Source of the DNA: Chitinophagaceae bacterium | GTDB taxonomy: Bacteria; Bacteroidota; Bacteroidia; Chitinophagales; Chitinophagaceae | Reading direction: 5' to 3' | DNA: 12,269 bases | Assembly (NCBI GenBank): GCA_009996555.1 | Contig: JAACZX010000026.1 | Span: forward strand, 1-12,269 | Shown: piece by piece, positions 7,029-12,268 of the stretch | How positions within the stretch are numbered: the first letter of the stretch is position 1 | How the letters are laid out: each line of letters starts with the position of its first letter | Position numbers and translations under genes: made by a program | Notes under the pieces: generated by a model | What the model was told of the DNA's origin: nothing | Seen by the model: only the letters and a program-made list of their open reading frames with translations | Database searches by the model: none

Positions 7029-7077
7029 CCAAAAACCAAAAGACAAAATCCAAAGTCCAAAAACCAAAATACAAGGG
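7029..7077. repeat. Heptamer array, CCAAAAN type
   Basis: Seven units in register: CCAAAAA (7029), CCAAAAG (7036), ACAAAAT (7043), CCAAAGT (7050), CCAAAAA (7057), CCAAAAT (7064) and ACAAGGG (7071). It lies in the gap between the RNase H and YtxH-like genes, between two other heptamer arrays built from different words. Confidence 0.8.
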
Positions 7078-7105
7078 TTGAAGCAACGTGTATAATAAGA
7101 AGCCT

Positions 7106-7175
7106 GTAACCGGCAACAAGAAACCAGCAACATCTAGCTACAAGCCATCAACTTCAAACTATAAACCAACAATCA
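7106..7175. repeat. Heptamer array, NNAACNN type, reaching the RNase H stop
   Basis: Nine or ten units in strict 7-base register: GTAACCG (7106), GCAACAA (7113), GAAACCA (7120), GCAACAT (7127), CTAGCTA (7134), CAAGCCA (7141), TCAACTT (7148), CAAACTA (7155), TAAACCA (7162), then ACAATCA (7169). An A-A-C or A-G-C core sits at unit positions 3-5 in most. The last unit contains the minus-strand TGA stop of the RNase H gene. Confidence 0.75.
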
Positions 7176-7808
7176 TTTTCTTCCAAAATCAGCAGGGTTT
7201 TCGCCCCATGCTTCTGTTTCCCATTTTAAAACTTTATTGCGGTATGAGTTTTCGGTCAGCCATTTTTCTGCACGGTAAATAAGATCGAAAATGTGTTGTG
7301 TTTTTGCCGATTGTTCAAGATTGGTTTTGCATTTTTTTGCTTTTACCCAGCCTATGGCATTACGGCTGTCGCTGTAAATGGGCATGGTTGCAAGCCCGTG
7401 TTTTTTACAGTAACCCAATGCATGTACAATGGCTAAAAACTCACCAATATTGTTGGTTCCGTTTGCCAGCGGCCCCATGTGAAAAATGCGGGAGTTGGTT
7501 TTGTAAAGGATGCCCTGGTATTCCATATCTTTCTGCACACTGTTCCATGCAGCATCAACAATAATACTGTCGTGTATGGGTGTGCCCACTGCCGAAAGAT
7601 CTTTTGCTGTAATGTCTTTCTCTTTTTTGTAAATGTGTTTGGCAAAGTTTTCTTTGAAGGCCTGCTCAGCTTCGGTTTTAGAAGTAAACGATTTGTAAGC
7701 AGCACCTGTAAAACCTTCTACCTGTGTTTTACAATCGTTCCAGTTTGTGTAAATGCCGGGCTCTTTTCCTTTCCAGACAACGTAGTATTTCTGCGTTACT
7801 TTGCTCAT
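7173..7808 (-). CDS. rnhA: Ribonuclease H with N-terminal viroplasmin/hybrid-binding domain
   Basis: Degrades the RNA strand of RNA:DNA hybrids in the cytoplasm. The 211 residues begin with the hybrid-binding (viroplasmin) domain, KYYVVWKGKEPGIYTNWNDCKTQVEGFTGAAYKSFTSKTEAEQAF (7-51), followed by the RNase H fold. The carboxylate set is present: Asp85 in SIIVDAAWN, Glu123 in NNIGEFLAIVHAL, Asp147 in PIYSDSRNAIGWV and Asp207 in ENPADFGRK. After Asp85 the homologues I remember have a small-residue turn of the VDAACSGNPG kind; here it is VDAAWNSVQKD, so this loop is unusual. ATG 7808 gives a normal N-terminus. It is divergent from the LysM gene across 158 bases, and its stop lies in a heptamer array. 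Confidence 0.92.
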   Translation of the reverse strand: MSKVTQKYYVVWKGKEPGIYTNWNDCKTQVEGFTGAAYKSFTSKTEAEQAFKENFAKHIYKKEKDITAKDLSAVGTPIHDSIIVDAAWNSVQKDMEYQGILYKTNSRIFHMGPLANGTNNIGEFLAIVHALGYCKKHGLATMPIYSDSRNAIGWVKAKKCKTNLEQSAKTQHIFDLIYRAEKWLTENSYRNKVLKWETEAWGENPADFGRK

Positions 7809-7913
7809 GAGGCTGCAATGTTAATAAAAGAAACGTTAAGCCGGATGAAACAGCATTTGAAAGGGCATAGACCGGTATCTGTGTAATTGCAAAAATTGGG
7901 TTAAGCTTTTCTT

Positions 7914-7928
7914 TGGCACAATACTTTC
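7914..7928 (+). promoter_or_regulatory. Possible sigma-54-like promoter for the LysM gene
   Basis: TGGCAC (7914-7919), five bases, then TTTC (7925-7928) fits the -24/-12 layout TGGCAC-N5-TTGC with one mismatch in the critical GC of the -12 element. The transcript would begin about 25 bases before ATG 7967. Alternatives are a -7-like TACTTTCG at 7922-7929 or CATCTTTG at 7950-7957. No rpoN or activator gene is visible in the window. Confidence 0.3.
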
Positions 7929-7966
7929 GTGGAATTCTGCATCTTTGCAGAGAAAATAATGATCAC

Positions 7967-8953
7967 ATGAAGAGAGCCTTTTTGTTTTTTTCGCTCCTGT
8001 TAACTGGTTTTTTGGCAATGGCACAAACAACACCATTGCAGGTGCAACTGGATAACCAGGGCAAACCCTATCTTAATCACAGCATTGGGCCGAAGGAAAA
8101 TTTTTACAGCATCGGCCGTATTTACAATATCAGTCCACGGGTGTTTGCGCCTTATAATGGGTTGGAGTTAACCTCGCCATTAAGCATTGGTCAGCAAATG
8201 CGTATTCCGTTGAACGAAGTGAATTTCTGGCAGTCAGGTACAAGAAAAGAGAACGAGATAGTGGTGCCTGTTTATTATGCTGCAAAGCAAGGCGAAACTG
8301 TTGGAAAGATCAGTCAGCTGTTTGGTACTGATAATGCATCCATCCAGTCATGGAACAATATCAGCGGTAATGCAGTAAGTGCCGGAAGTAAAATAATTAT
8401 TGGTTTTTTGAAAGTTGATAAAACATTGTCTTCGTTGGCAGCGCATGGTATGAGTGTGCGTACTGAACCTCCTGTGGTAAAGCAGCAGCCCAAACAGGAA
8501 GAGCCGAAGAAACAGGATGTGGTGGTGAAAAAAGAAGAACCTAAACAGGAAGTGAAGGTAGATACGCCAAAGCCTGAACCGAAAAAAGAAGAACCAAAAG
8601 TGGTGAATGATGCAGTGAGTTATGCAGGGAACGGTTTTTTTAAAGATGAGTTTAACCGCCAAACAAATAACGGTCGCCGTACAGATGCAAACAATGGTCC
8701 GGGATCAGTATTTAAAAGTACCAGTGGCTGGAGCGATGGCAAGTATTATGTGCTTATTGACAATGTAGAAAAAGGAACCATTGTGATGGTGCGCAATCCT
8801 TCAAATGGCAAAGCCGTATATGCAAAAGTGCTGGGCAGCGTGGAAGAAACAAGCCCCGGCAGTGGTTTGATGTTTCGCCTGAGTAACTCTGCTGCTGCAC
8901 AACTGGGTATAAGTGCAGAAAAGTTTAATGCGGAATTGGTGTGGGGGAAATAG
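7967..8953 (+). CDS. Secreted LysM protein with RlpA-like C-terminal domain
   Basis: Exported envelope protein of 328 residues. MKRAFLFFSLLLTGFLAMAQ is a signal peptide with likely cleavage after AMA or AQ. Two LysM-type modules follow: residues 38-82 (HSIGPKENFYSIGRIYNISPRVFAPYNGL to QMRIPL) and 104-148 (YAAKQGETVGKISQLFGTDNASIQSWNNI to KIIIGFL), expected to bind peptidoglycan glycans. A Lys/Glu/Pro/Gln-rich linker spans about 167-213. The C-terminus (218-328), with SYAGNGFFKDEF, the YYVLIDNVEKGTIVMVRNPSNGKAVYAKVLG strand set and FRLSNSAAAQLGI, resembles the double-psi beta-barrel of RlpA-like proteins; lytic activity cannot be assumed. A TTG at 7913 would precede the signal peptide and is rejected. 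The TPM lipoprotein gene follows 63 bases downstream. A heptamer array begins 3 bases after the stop. Confidence 0.9.
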   Translation: MKRAFLFFSLLLTGFLAMAQTTPLQVQLDNQGKPYLNHSIGPKENFYSIGRIYNISPRVFAPYNGLELTSPLSIGQQMRIPLNEVNFWQSGTRKENEIVVPVYYAAKQGETVGKISQLFGTDNASIQSWNNISGNAVSAGSKIIIGFLKVDKTLSSLAAHGMSVRTEPPVVKQQPKQEEPKKQDVVVKKEEPKQEVKVDTPKPEPKKEEPKVVNDAVSYAGNGFFKDEFNRQTNNGRRTDANNGPGSVFKSTSGWSDGKYYVLIDNVEKGTIVMVRNPSNGKAVYAKVLGSVEETSPGSGLMFRLSNSAAAQLGISAEKFNAELVWGK

Positions 8954-8956
8954 AGA

Positions 8957-8991
8957 GAAGTACGAGGTATGAGGTACGAAATACGAAGCAG
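8957..8991. repeat. Heptamer array, GARGTAC type, copy 2
   Basis: Five units 7 bases apart: GAAGTAC (8957), GAGGTAT (8964), GAGGTAC (8971), GAAATAC (8978) and GAAGCAG (8985). It matches the array at 6955-6989 in unit, orientation and copy number, and starts 3 bases after the LysM gene stop. Confidence 0.8.
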
Positions 8992-9016
8992 ATTTCTCAA
9001 CCTTAATAAACTTAAC

Positions 9017-9589
9017 ATGATAGTCAAAAAGAAAACAGGCATATTGATCTTTTTCTTTTTGGCTATTTTTCTTTCTTGTACTGATACAAAAAACAAAGGC
9101 GGCGGAACGCAGGCAACCAATGCCGCTCAAACGGATGGAGTTCTAAACAGGAATTTATTTCTTAAGAATCTTCCTGCTCCGACTGGCTACGTGAATGATT
9201 ATGATAATTTGTTTACAGACACGGAGCAGACACATTTAGATAGCTTAATTGATGCGTTTGAGAAAGCAACCACAATTGAAATAGCAATCATCACTCTTGA
9301 TTCTTCTGCTTGTACTAAAGAGGACTTTGATTCGCTCACCCTGGAAATTGCAAGGAAGTTGGGAGTTGGAAAGAAGAACGCCAATAATGGAGTTTTGATT
9401 GGTATTTGCCATGGATACAGGAGAATAAGAATACAGAATGGATATGGTATTGAAAAGATATTGAGTGACGAAGAAACCAAACAAATCATTGTCAACTACT
9501 TTGTTCCTGGATTTAAACAGGAGGGCTACTATAAAGGAACTTATAATGGACTAACAGAACTAATGCGGATTTTGTCTGCAAGAATATAG
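9017..9589 (+). CDS. TPM-domain lipoprotein
   Basis: 190 residues from ATG 9017. MIVKKKTGILIFFFLAIFLSC is a lipoprotein signal with the lipid-modified Cys at 21 (FLSC lipobox); a polar Gly/Thr/Ala linker follows, so the protein should be tethered to a membrane and face the periplasm. Residues from about 57 form a TPM domain (named for TLP18.3, Psb32 and MOLO-1): GYVNDYDNLFTDTEQTHLDSLIDAFEKATTIEIAIITLDS, then GKKNANNGVLIGICHGYRRIRIQNGYGIEKILSDEET and a C-terminal helix. The domain is linked to phosphatase or protein-stability roles elsewhere, but the function here is unknown. Many TPM proteins have a C-terminal membrane helix; this one lacks it. An in-frame ATG at 8969 lies inside the heptamer array and would bury the signal peptide, so I reject it. 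Confidence 0.88.
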   Translation: MIVKKKTGILIFFFLAIFLSCTDTKNKGGGTQATNAAQTDGVLNRNLFLKNLPAPTGYVNDYDNLFTDTEQTHLDSLIDAFEKATTIEIAIITLDSSACTKEDFDSLTLEIARKLGVGKKNANNGVLIGICHGYRRIRIQNGYGIEKILSDEETKQIIVNYFVPGFKQEGYYKGTYNGLTELMRILSARI

Positions 9590-9591
9590 AG

Positions 9592-9647
9592 TTAGCTAAC
9601 TTCTTTTCTCATTCCACTCGTTCAAACTCTTAGCTTCTTAACTTCTA
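9592..9647. repeat. Degenerate heptamer array between convergent TPM and fmt stops
   Basis: Weak 7-base register across the 48-base gap: TTAGCTA (9592), ACTTCTT (9599), then decayed pyrimidine-rich units, CTTCTTA (9634) and ACTTCTA (9641). ACTTCTT and ACTTCTA lie exactly 42 bases (six units) apart. The array begins 2 bases after the TPM stop and runs over the fmt stop at 9638-9640. This is the least certain of the arrays. Confidence 0.4.
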
Positions 9648-10636
9648 TATCCCCTCAAAAAATCTTCAATCAACATTCTCTTTTTCCCTTCAAGCTGTAG
9701 TTCCAATACATGAATAAAGCCATTGCTGCAGGCGAATTTGAAAAAGGTTTTGCCATCGGTGGTAAAGCTGTTGTCGGTCAGACCGCTTTCAGCGGGCCGA
9801 CCGACTGTTACTTCCTTCTTCGATTTATAGATCTTCATCATCTTTCCGTTAAACGTTGTAAACGCACCGGGAAAAGGAGAGAGCCCACGAATGAGATTGT
9901 GTACTTCATCAACAGGTTTACTGAAGTCGATCTTACAGGTTTCGGTAAAAATTTTAGGTGCATGTTTGAGATTGCTCCACTGTCCACTGTCCACAGACGA
10001 TGGTAAAACATCAGCACTCAACTGTGGACTATTGACTGTGGTCTGTGGACGTTCTTCAATCGTTCCGTTCATCAATCCTTCAACTGTTTTTACCAGCAAC
10101 TGTGCTCCAATCTCTTTCATGCGGTCGTGTACCTCACCTGCTGTTTCATCTTCACCAATCGGAAATGATTCCTGTAACAGAATATCGCCGGTATCAATTT
10201 CATGTTTCAGTTTAAACGTAGTAACACCGGTTTCTTTTTCGCCATTGATCACAGCCCAGTTAATAGGCGCTGCTCCACGGTAATGCGGCAATAAGCTGCC
10301 ATGTACATTCACTGTACCCATCTTTGGCATGTTCCAGACTGCTTCGGGTAACATACGGAAGGCCACCACGATCTGCAGATCGGCACGCAGCGATATTAAT
10401 TCTTTCAGGAAAACAGGGTTCTTCAGTTTCTCCGGTTGCAGCACAAACAAGTTATGTTCAGTTGCGTATTTCTTCACTGCACTTTCTGTGATCTTCATGC
10501 CACGTCCAGCCGGTTTATCAGGAGCTGTAATAACAGCAACAATATTGTAACCTGCCTTCACCAATGCATCTAACGATGCCACTGCAAATTCAGGTGTACC
10601 CATAAACACAATGCGTGGAGATTCTTTTGTAACCAT
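9638..10636 (-). CDS. fmt: Methionyl-tRNA formyltransferase
   Basis: Formylates Met-tRNA(fMet) with 10-formyl-tetrahydrofolate for translation initiation. From ATG 10636 the product has 332 residues. Landmarks: RIVFMGTPEFAV (8-19), ITAPDKPAGRG (36-46), catalytic Asn110 and His112 in VNVHGSLLPHYRGAAPINW (109-127), the SLLPHYRG folate motif, and Asp148 in HEIDTGDILL. The C-terminal tRNA-binding domain starts near LKHAPKIF (223) and ends LELQLEGKKRMLIEDFLRGYRS. A start 14 codons earlier is rejected because it lies upstream of a good -7 element. Residues 195-220, between NGTIEERP and LKHAPK at the linker joining the two domains, are encoded by heptamer arrays and look like an in-frame insertion. 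A second palindrome (9773-9805) lies in the C-terminal domain. It is convergent with the TPM gene and follows parA on the same strand after 166 bases. Confidence 0.95.
   Translation of the reverse strand: MVTKESPRIVFMGTPEFAVASLDALVKAGYNIVAVITAPDKPAGRGMKITESAVKKYATEHNLFVLQPEKLKNPVFLKELISLRADLQIVVAFRMLPEAVWNMPKMGTVNVHGSLLPHYRGAAPINWAVINGEKETGVTTFKLKHEIDTGDILLQESFPIGEDETAGEVHDRMKEIGAQLLVKTVEGLMNGTIEERPQTTVNSPQLSADVLPSSVDSGQWSNLKHAPKIFTETCKIDFSKPVDEVHNLIRGLSPFPGAFTTFNGKMMKIYKSKKEVTVGRPAESGLTDNSFTTDGKTFFKFACSNGFIHVLELQLEGKKRMLIEDFLRGYRS
9773..9805. repeat. Palindrome within fmt
   Basis: Outer arms GTCGGTC (9773-9779) and GACCGAC (9799-9805) enclose inner arms CCGCT (9783-9787) and AGCGG (9791-9795), with 3-base internal mismatches and a TTC loop. 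It encodes part of VGRPAESGLTD in Fmt, a segment that varies between Fmt proteins. It is notably GC-rich against its surroundings. Confidence 0.6.
9977..10053 (-). repeat. Heptamer arrays embedded in frame in fmt
   Basis: On the plus strand, CCACTGT occurs at 9977 and 9984, then CCACAGA at 9991; after a 21-base spacer come CAACTGT (10019), GGACTAT (10026), TGACTGT (10033), GGTCTGT (10040) and GGACGTT (10047). In the fmt sense these include GTCAATA, also a unit of the array in the rsmF-like gene. The two blocks are partly complementary (GTCCACAG with CTGTGGAC), so the mRNA could form a hairpin. It encodes Fmt residues 195-220. Confidence 0.85.
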
Positions 10637-10640
10637 GCCG

Positions 10641-10648
10641 CAAAAGTA
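10641..10648 (-). promoter_or_regulatory. Bacteroidota-type -7 element of fmt
   Basis: The minus strand reads TACTTTTG, a full match to the TAnnTTTG -7 consensus of Bacteroidota. It ends only 4 bases before the fmt ATG, so transcription would begin at or close to the start codon, giving a very short leader or none. I see no convincing -33 element at normal spacing. Confidence 0.5.
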
Positions 10649-10670
10649 AAGAGAAAGCAGATAGTAATTT

Positions 10671-10801
10671 TTTGCCACTAAGGCGCAAAGGCCCGAAGCT
10701 GCACAAAGAAGAAAATAAGAAAGAAATTTTTAGTGACGCTTGTCCGTTAAAATTTCTTTGCTGAATTAAATTTCAATTGAAGAATGTGGCTTTGTGGCAA
10801 A
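10671..10801. repeat. Inverted-repeat element filling the parA-fmt gap
   Basis: Terminal arms TTTGCCAC (10671-10678) and GTGGCAAA (10794-10801) are perfect inverse complements. Next to the left arm, 8-base units follow (CTAAGGCG, CAAAGGCC, CGAAGCTG); the right side mirrors this loosely with GTGGCTTTGTGGC. An 11-bp stem lies inside. The element ends one base before the parA stop. This layout resembles dispersed repeats I remember from Bacteroidota genomes. No ORF lies inside, so it is non-autonomous if it is mobile. Confidence 0.65.
10720..10759 (-). terminator. Possible terminator hairpin of parA
   Basis: AAAGAAATTTT (10720-10730) and AAAATTTCTTT (10749-10759) form a perfect 11-bp AT-rich stem with an 18-base loop. 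On the minus strand it is followed by a T-rich stretch. It lies 44 bases past the parA stop, inside the larger inverted-repeat element. The AT-rich stem and large loop are weaker than a classic terminator. Confidence 0.35.
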
Positions 10802-10802
10802 C

Positions 10803-11630
10803 TCAACCGGCGGTTTCTTCTTCCTCATCCATTTCAATGATCTTGTCTTCCTGGTTGATCTTTGTGAGATTATTGCGTTGCAGAATTTCTTTTGCAAGGT
10901 TGAGATAGTTGATGCTGCCTTTGCTTTCGCTGTCGTATAAGATTACCGGTTTGCCAAAGCTGGGCGCTTCACTTAAACGGGTGTTGCGGTGTATGATGCT
11001 GTCGAACACAATGCCTTCAAAATGCCTGCGCACTTCACTCACCACCTGGTTGCACAAACGCAAACGGCCATCATACATCGTCATCAAAATACCTTCAATC
11101 ACCAGTTGCGGATTTAAACGGCTTTGTACAATCTTGATGGTGTTGAGTAATTTACCCAAACCTTCCAATGCAAAGAATTCAGTTTGCACAGGCACAACAA
11201 CTGAGTCGGCAGCGGTTAATGCATTTACCGTAATTAAACCAAGCGATGGTGAACAGTCGATGATAATAAAATCATACTCGTTTTTGATCGGCTCAAGCAA
11301 TTGCTTCAGCACCGATTCACGGTTGGGCTGATTGATCATTTCAATTTCAGCACCCACCAGGTCAATATGCGAAGGAATAAGATCGAGGTTGGGAATTTCG
11401 CTTTTCAGCACCACATCTTTTGCATTGGCACCATTTACAAAGCAATCATACAGGCTTTGCTGAATATTGTGCAGATCAAAACCAATACCTGTGGTGCTGT
11501 TTGCCTGCGGATCAGCATCAATCAGTAATGTTTTGTATTCAAGCACAGCAAAGCTGGCAGCAAGGTTTATTGCAGTAGTGGTTTTTCCTACGCCACCTTT
11601 TTGATTCGCTATTCCAATAATTCGACCCAT
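10803..11630 (-). CDS. parA: ParA/Soj family chromosome-partitioning ATPase
   Basis: Cytoplasmic P-loop ATPase that binds DNA non-specifically and, with ParB bound to parS, moves replicated origins apart. The 275 residues carry the deviant Walker [11 protein letters not shown] at 11-20 with its signature Lys11, [10 protein letters not shown] at 35-44 (A' motif, Asp38 and Asp40), [18 protein letters not shown] at 121-138 (Walker B), [14 protein letters not shown] at 145-158, and [14 protein letters not shown] at 215-228, typical of chromosomal Soj-type proteins. There is no N-terminal helix-turn-helix domain, which argues against a plasmid type Ia ParA. The last residues ([12 protein letters not shown]) form an acidic tail. 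No parB follows; the next gene is fmt behind an inverted-repeat element. The UPF0173 hydrolase ends 23 bases upstream on the same strand, so the two may be co-transcribed. Confidence 0.95.
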   Translation of the reverse strand: MGRIIGIANQKGGVGKTTTAINLAASFAVLEYKTLLIDADPQANSTTGIGFDLHNIQQSLYDCFVNGANAKDVVLKSEIPNLDLIPSHIDLVGAEIEMINQPNRESVLKQLLEPIKNEYDFIIIDCSPSLGLITVNALTAADSVVVPVQTEFFALEGLGKLLNTIKIVQSRLNPQLVIEGILMTMYDGRLRLCNQVVSEVRRHFEGIVFDSIIHRNTRLSEAPSFGKPVILYDSESKGSINYLNLAKEILQRNNLTKINQEDKIIEMDEEEETAG

Positions 11631-11640
11631 ATATTCAGCT

Positions 11641-11654
11641 ATCAGTTTTCAGTT
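11641..11654. repeat. Two-unit heptamer remnant between parA and the hydrolase gene
   Basis: ATCAGTT (11641) and TTCAGTT (11648) are adjacent 7-base units differing at one base, within the 23-base gap, and the second touches the hydrolase stop codon. Two units alone are weak; I list it because of the pattern elsewhere in the window. Confidence 0.3.
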
Positions 11655-12268
11655 CAAAGGGTAATGGTTTCGCCAATGCCCGGTAATTTCAGATCAAGTC
11701 CGTTGTGTTGAAAATGTGCTTTCGCCACCGCTTCATCGATCACAATGTACGGGAAGCTGTTGTAATGCACGCCAATTACCGTGTGGCAGCTCATCATGTG
11801 GGCTGCTCTTGCTGCATCTTCATAACCCATGGTAAAGTTATCGCCAATAGGTAAAATGCAGAACGAGAGCGGTGCACCTTGCGGTGCTAACTGCATATCC
11901 AGTGTGAGTGCTGTATCGCCGCTATAATAAAAATTTTTACCGCTGCTGATCACAAAACCCATGGGGTTGCCTGCATAAGTACCATCGGGCAGGGAAGAAG
12001 AGTGTTGTGCAGTTACACATTTCACCGTTCCAAAATCAAAGGCTTTTTTACCACCCGTGTTCATGGGGTGAATATTTTCAACGCCCTGCTTTTGCAGCCA
12101 CACATAAATTTCCCAATTGCAGATCACCAATGCACCGGTGCGTTTGGCGATTGATACCAGGTCGGCCACATGATCAGCATGACCATGGCTCACCAGGATA
12201 TAATCGGCCTCAACACTGTTTACATCAATATGCTTTGCCAATTCGTTTGGTGAAATAAACGGATCGAA
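11654..12268 (-). CDS. UPF0173 metal-dependent hydrolase (metallo-beta-lactamase fold), 5'-truncated
   Basis: Predicted cytoplasmic metal-dependent hydrolase of the beta-lactamase fold; the physiological substrate of UPF0173 proteins is unknown. The frame is open to the window edge and reads FDPFISPNELAKHIDV at its visible beginning, so the first stretch (roughly 20 residues by comparison with the usual size) lies outside; a TTG at 12241 is not the start. Metal ligands: SHGHADHVADL (HxHxDH), the His of TAQHSSS, YYSGDTAL (Asp) and GVHYNSFPYI (His). The IGDNFTMGYEDAARAA segment and the C-terminus KLPGIGETITL are typical of this family. It lies upstream of parA on the same strand. The gene is too ordinary in composition to suggest transfer. 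Confidence 0.92.
   Translation of the reverse strand, partial: FDPFISPNELAKHIDVNSVEADYILVSHGHADHVADLVSIAKRTGALVICNWEIYVWLQKQGVENIHPMNTGGKKAFDFGTVKCVTAQHSSSLPDGTYAGNPMGFVISSGKNFYYSGDTALTLDMQLAPQGAPLSFCILPIGDNFTMGYEDAARAAHMMSCHTVIGVHYNSFPYIVIDEAVAKAHFQHNGLDLKLPGIGETITL

Noticed and set aside
6822..7133. Hydrophobic 103-residue minus-strand ORF
   Set aside because: It is the translation of heptamer arrays plus the antisense overlap with the YtxH-like start; low complexity and no family signal.
7913..7966. TTG 7913 as start of the LysM protein
   Set aside because: It overlaps promoter-like sequence and precedes a clean signal peptide starting at ATG 7967.
8969..9016. ATG 8969 as start of the TPM lipoprotein
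   Set aside because: It lies inside a heptamer array and would put 16 residues before a clear lipoprotein signal peptide.
9891..10283. 130-residue plus-strand ORF within fmt
   Set aside because: Antisense shadow of a well-supported gene; Ser/Pro-rich and without domain signal.
10637..10678. Longer Fmt start at 10678
   Set aside because: It lies upstream of the -7 element, and the extra residues (YYLLSLYFCG) are not Fmt-like.
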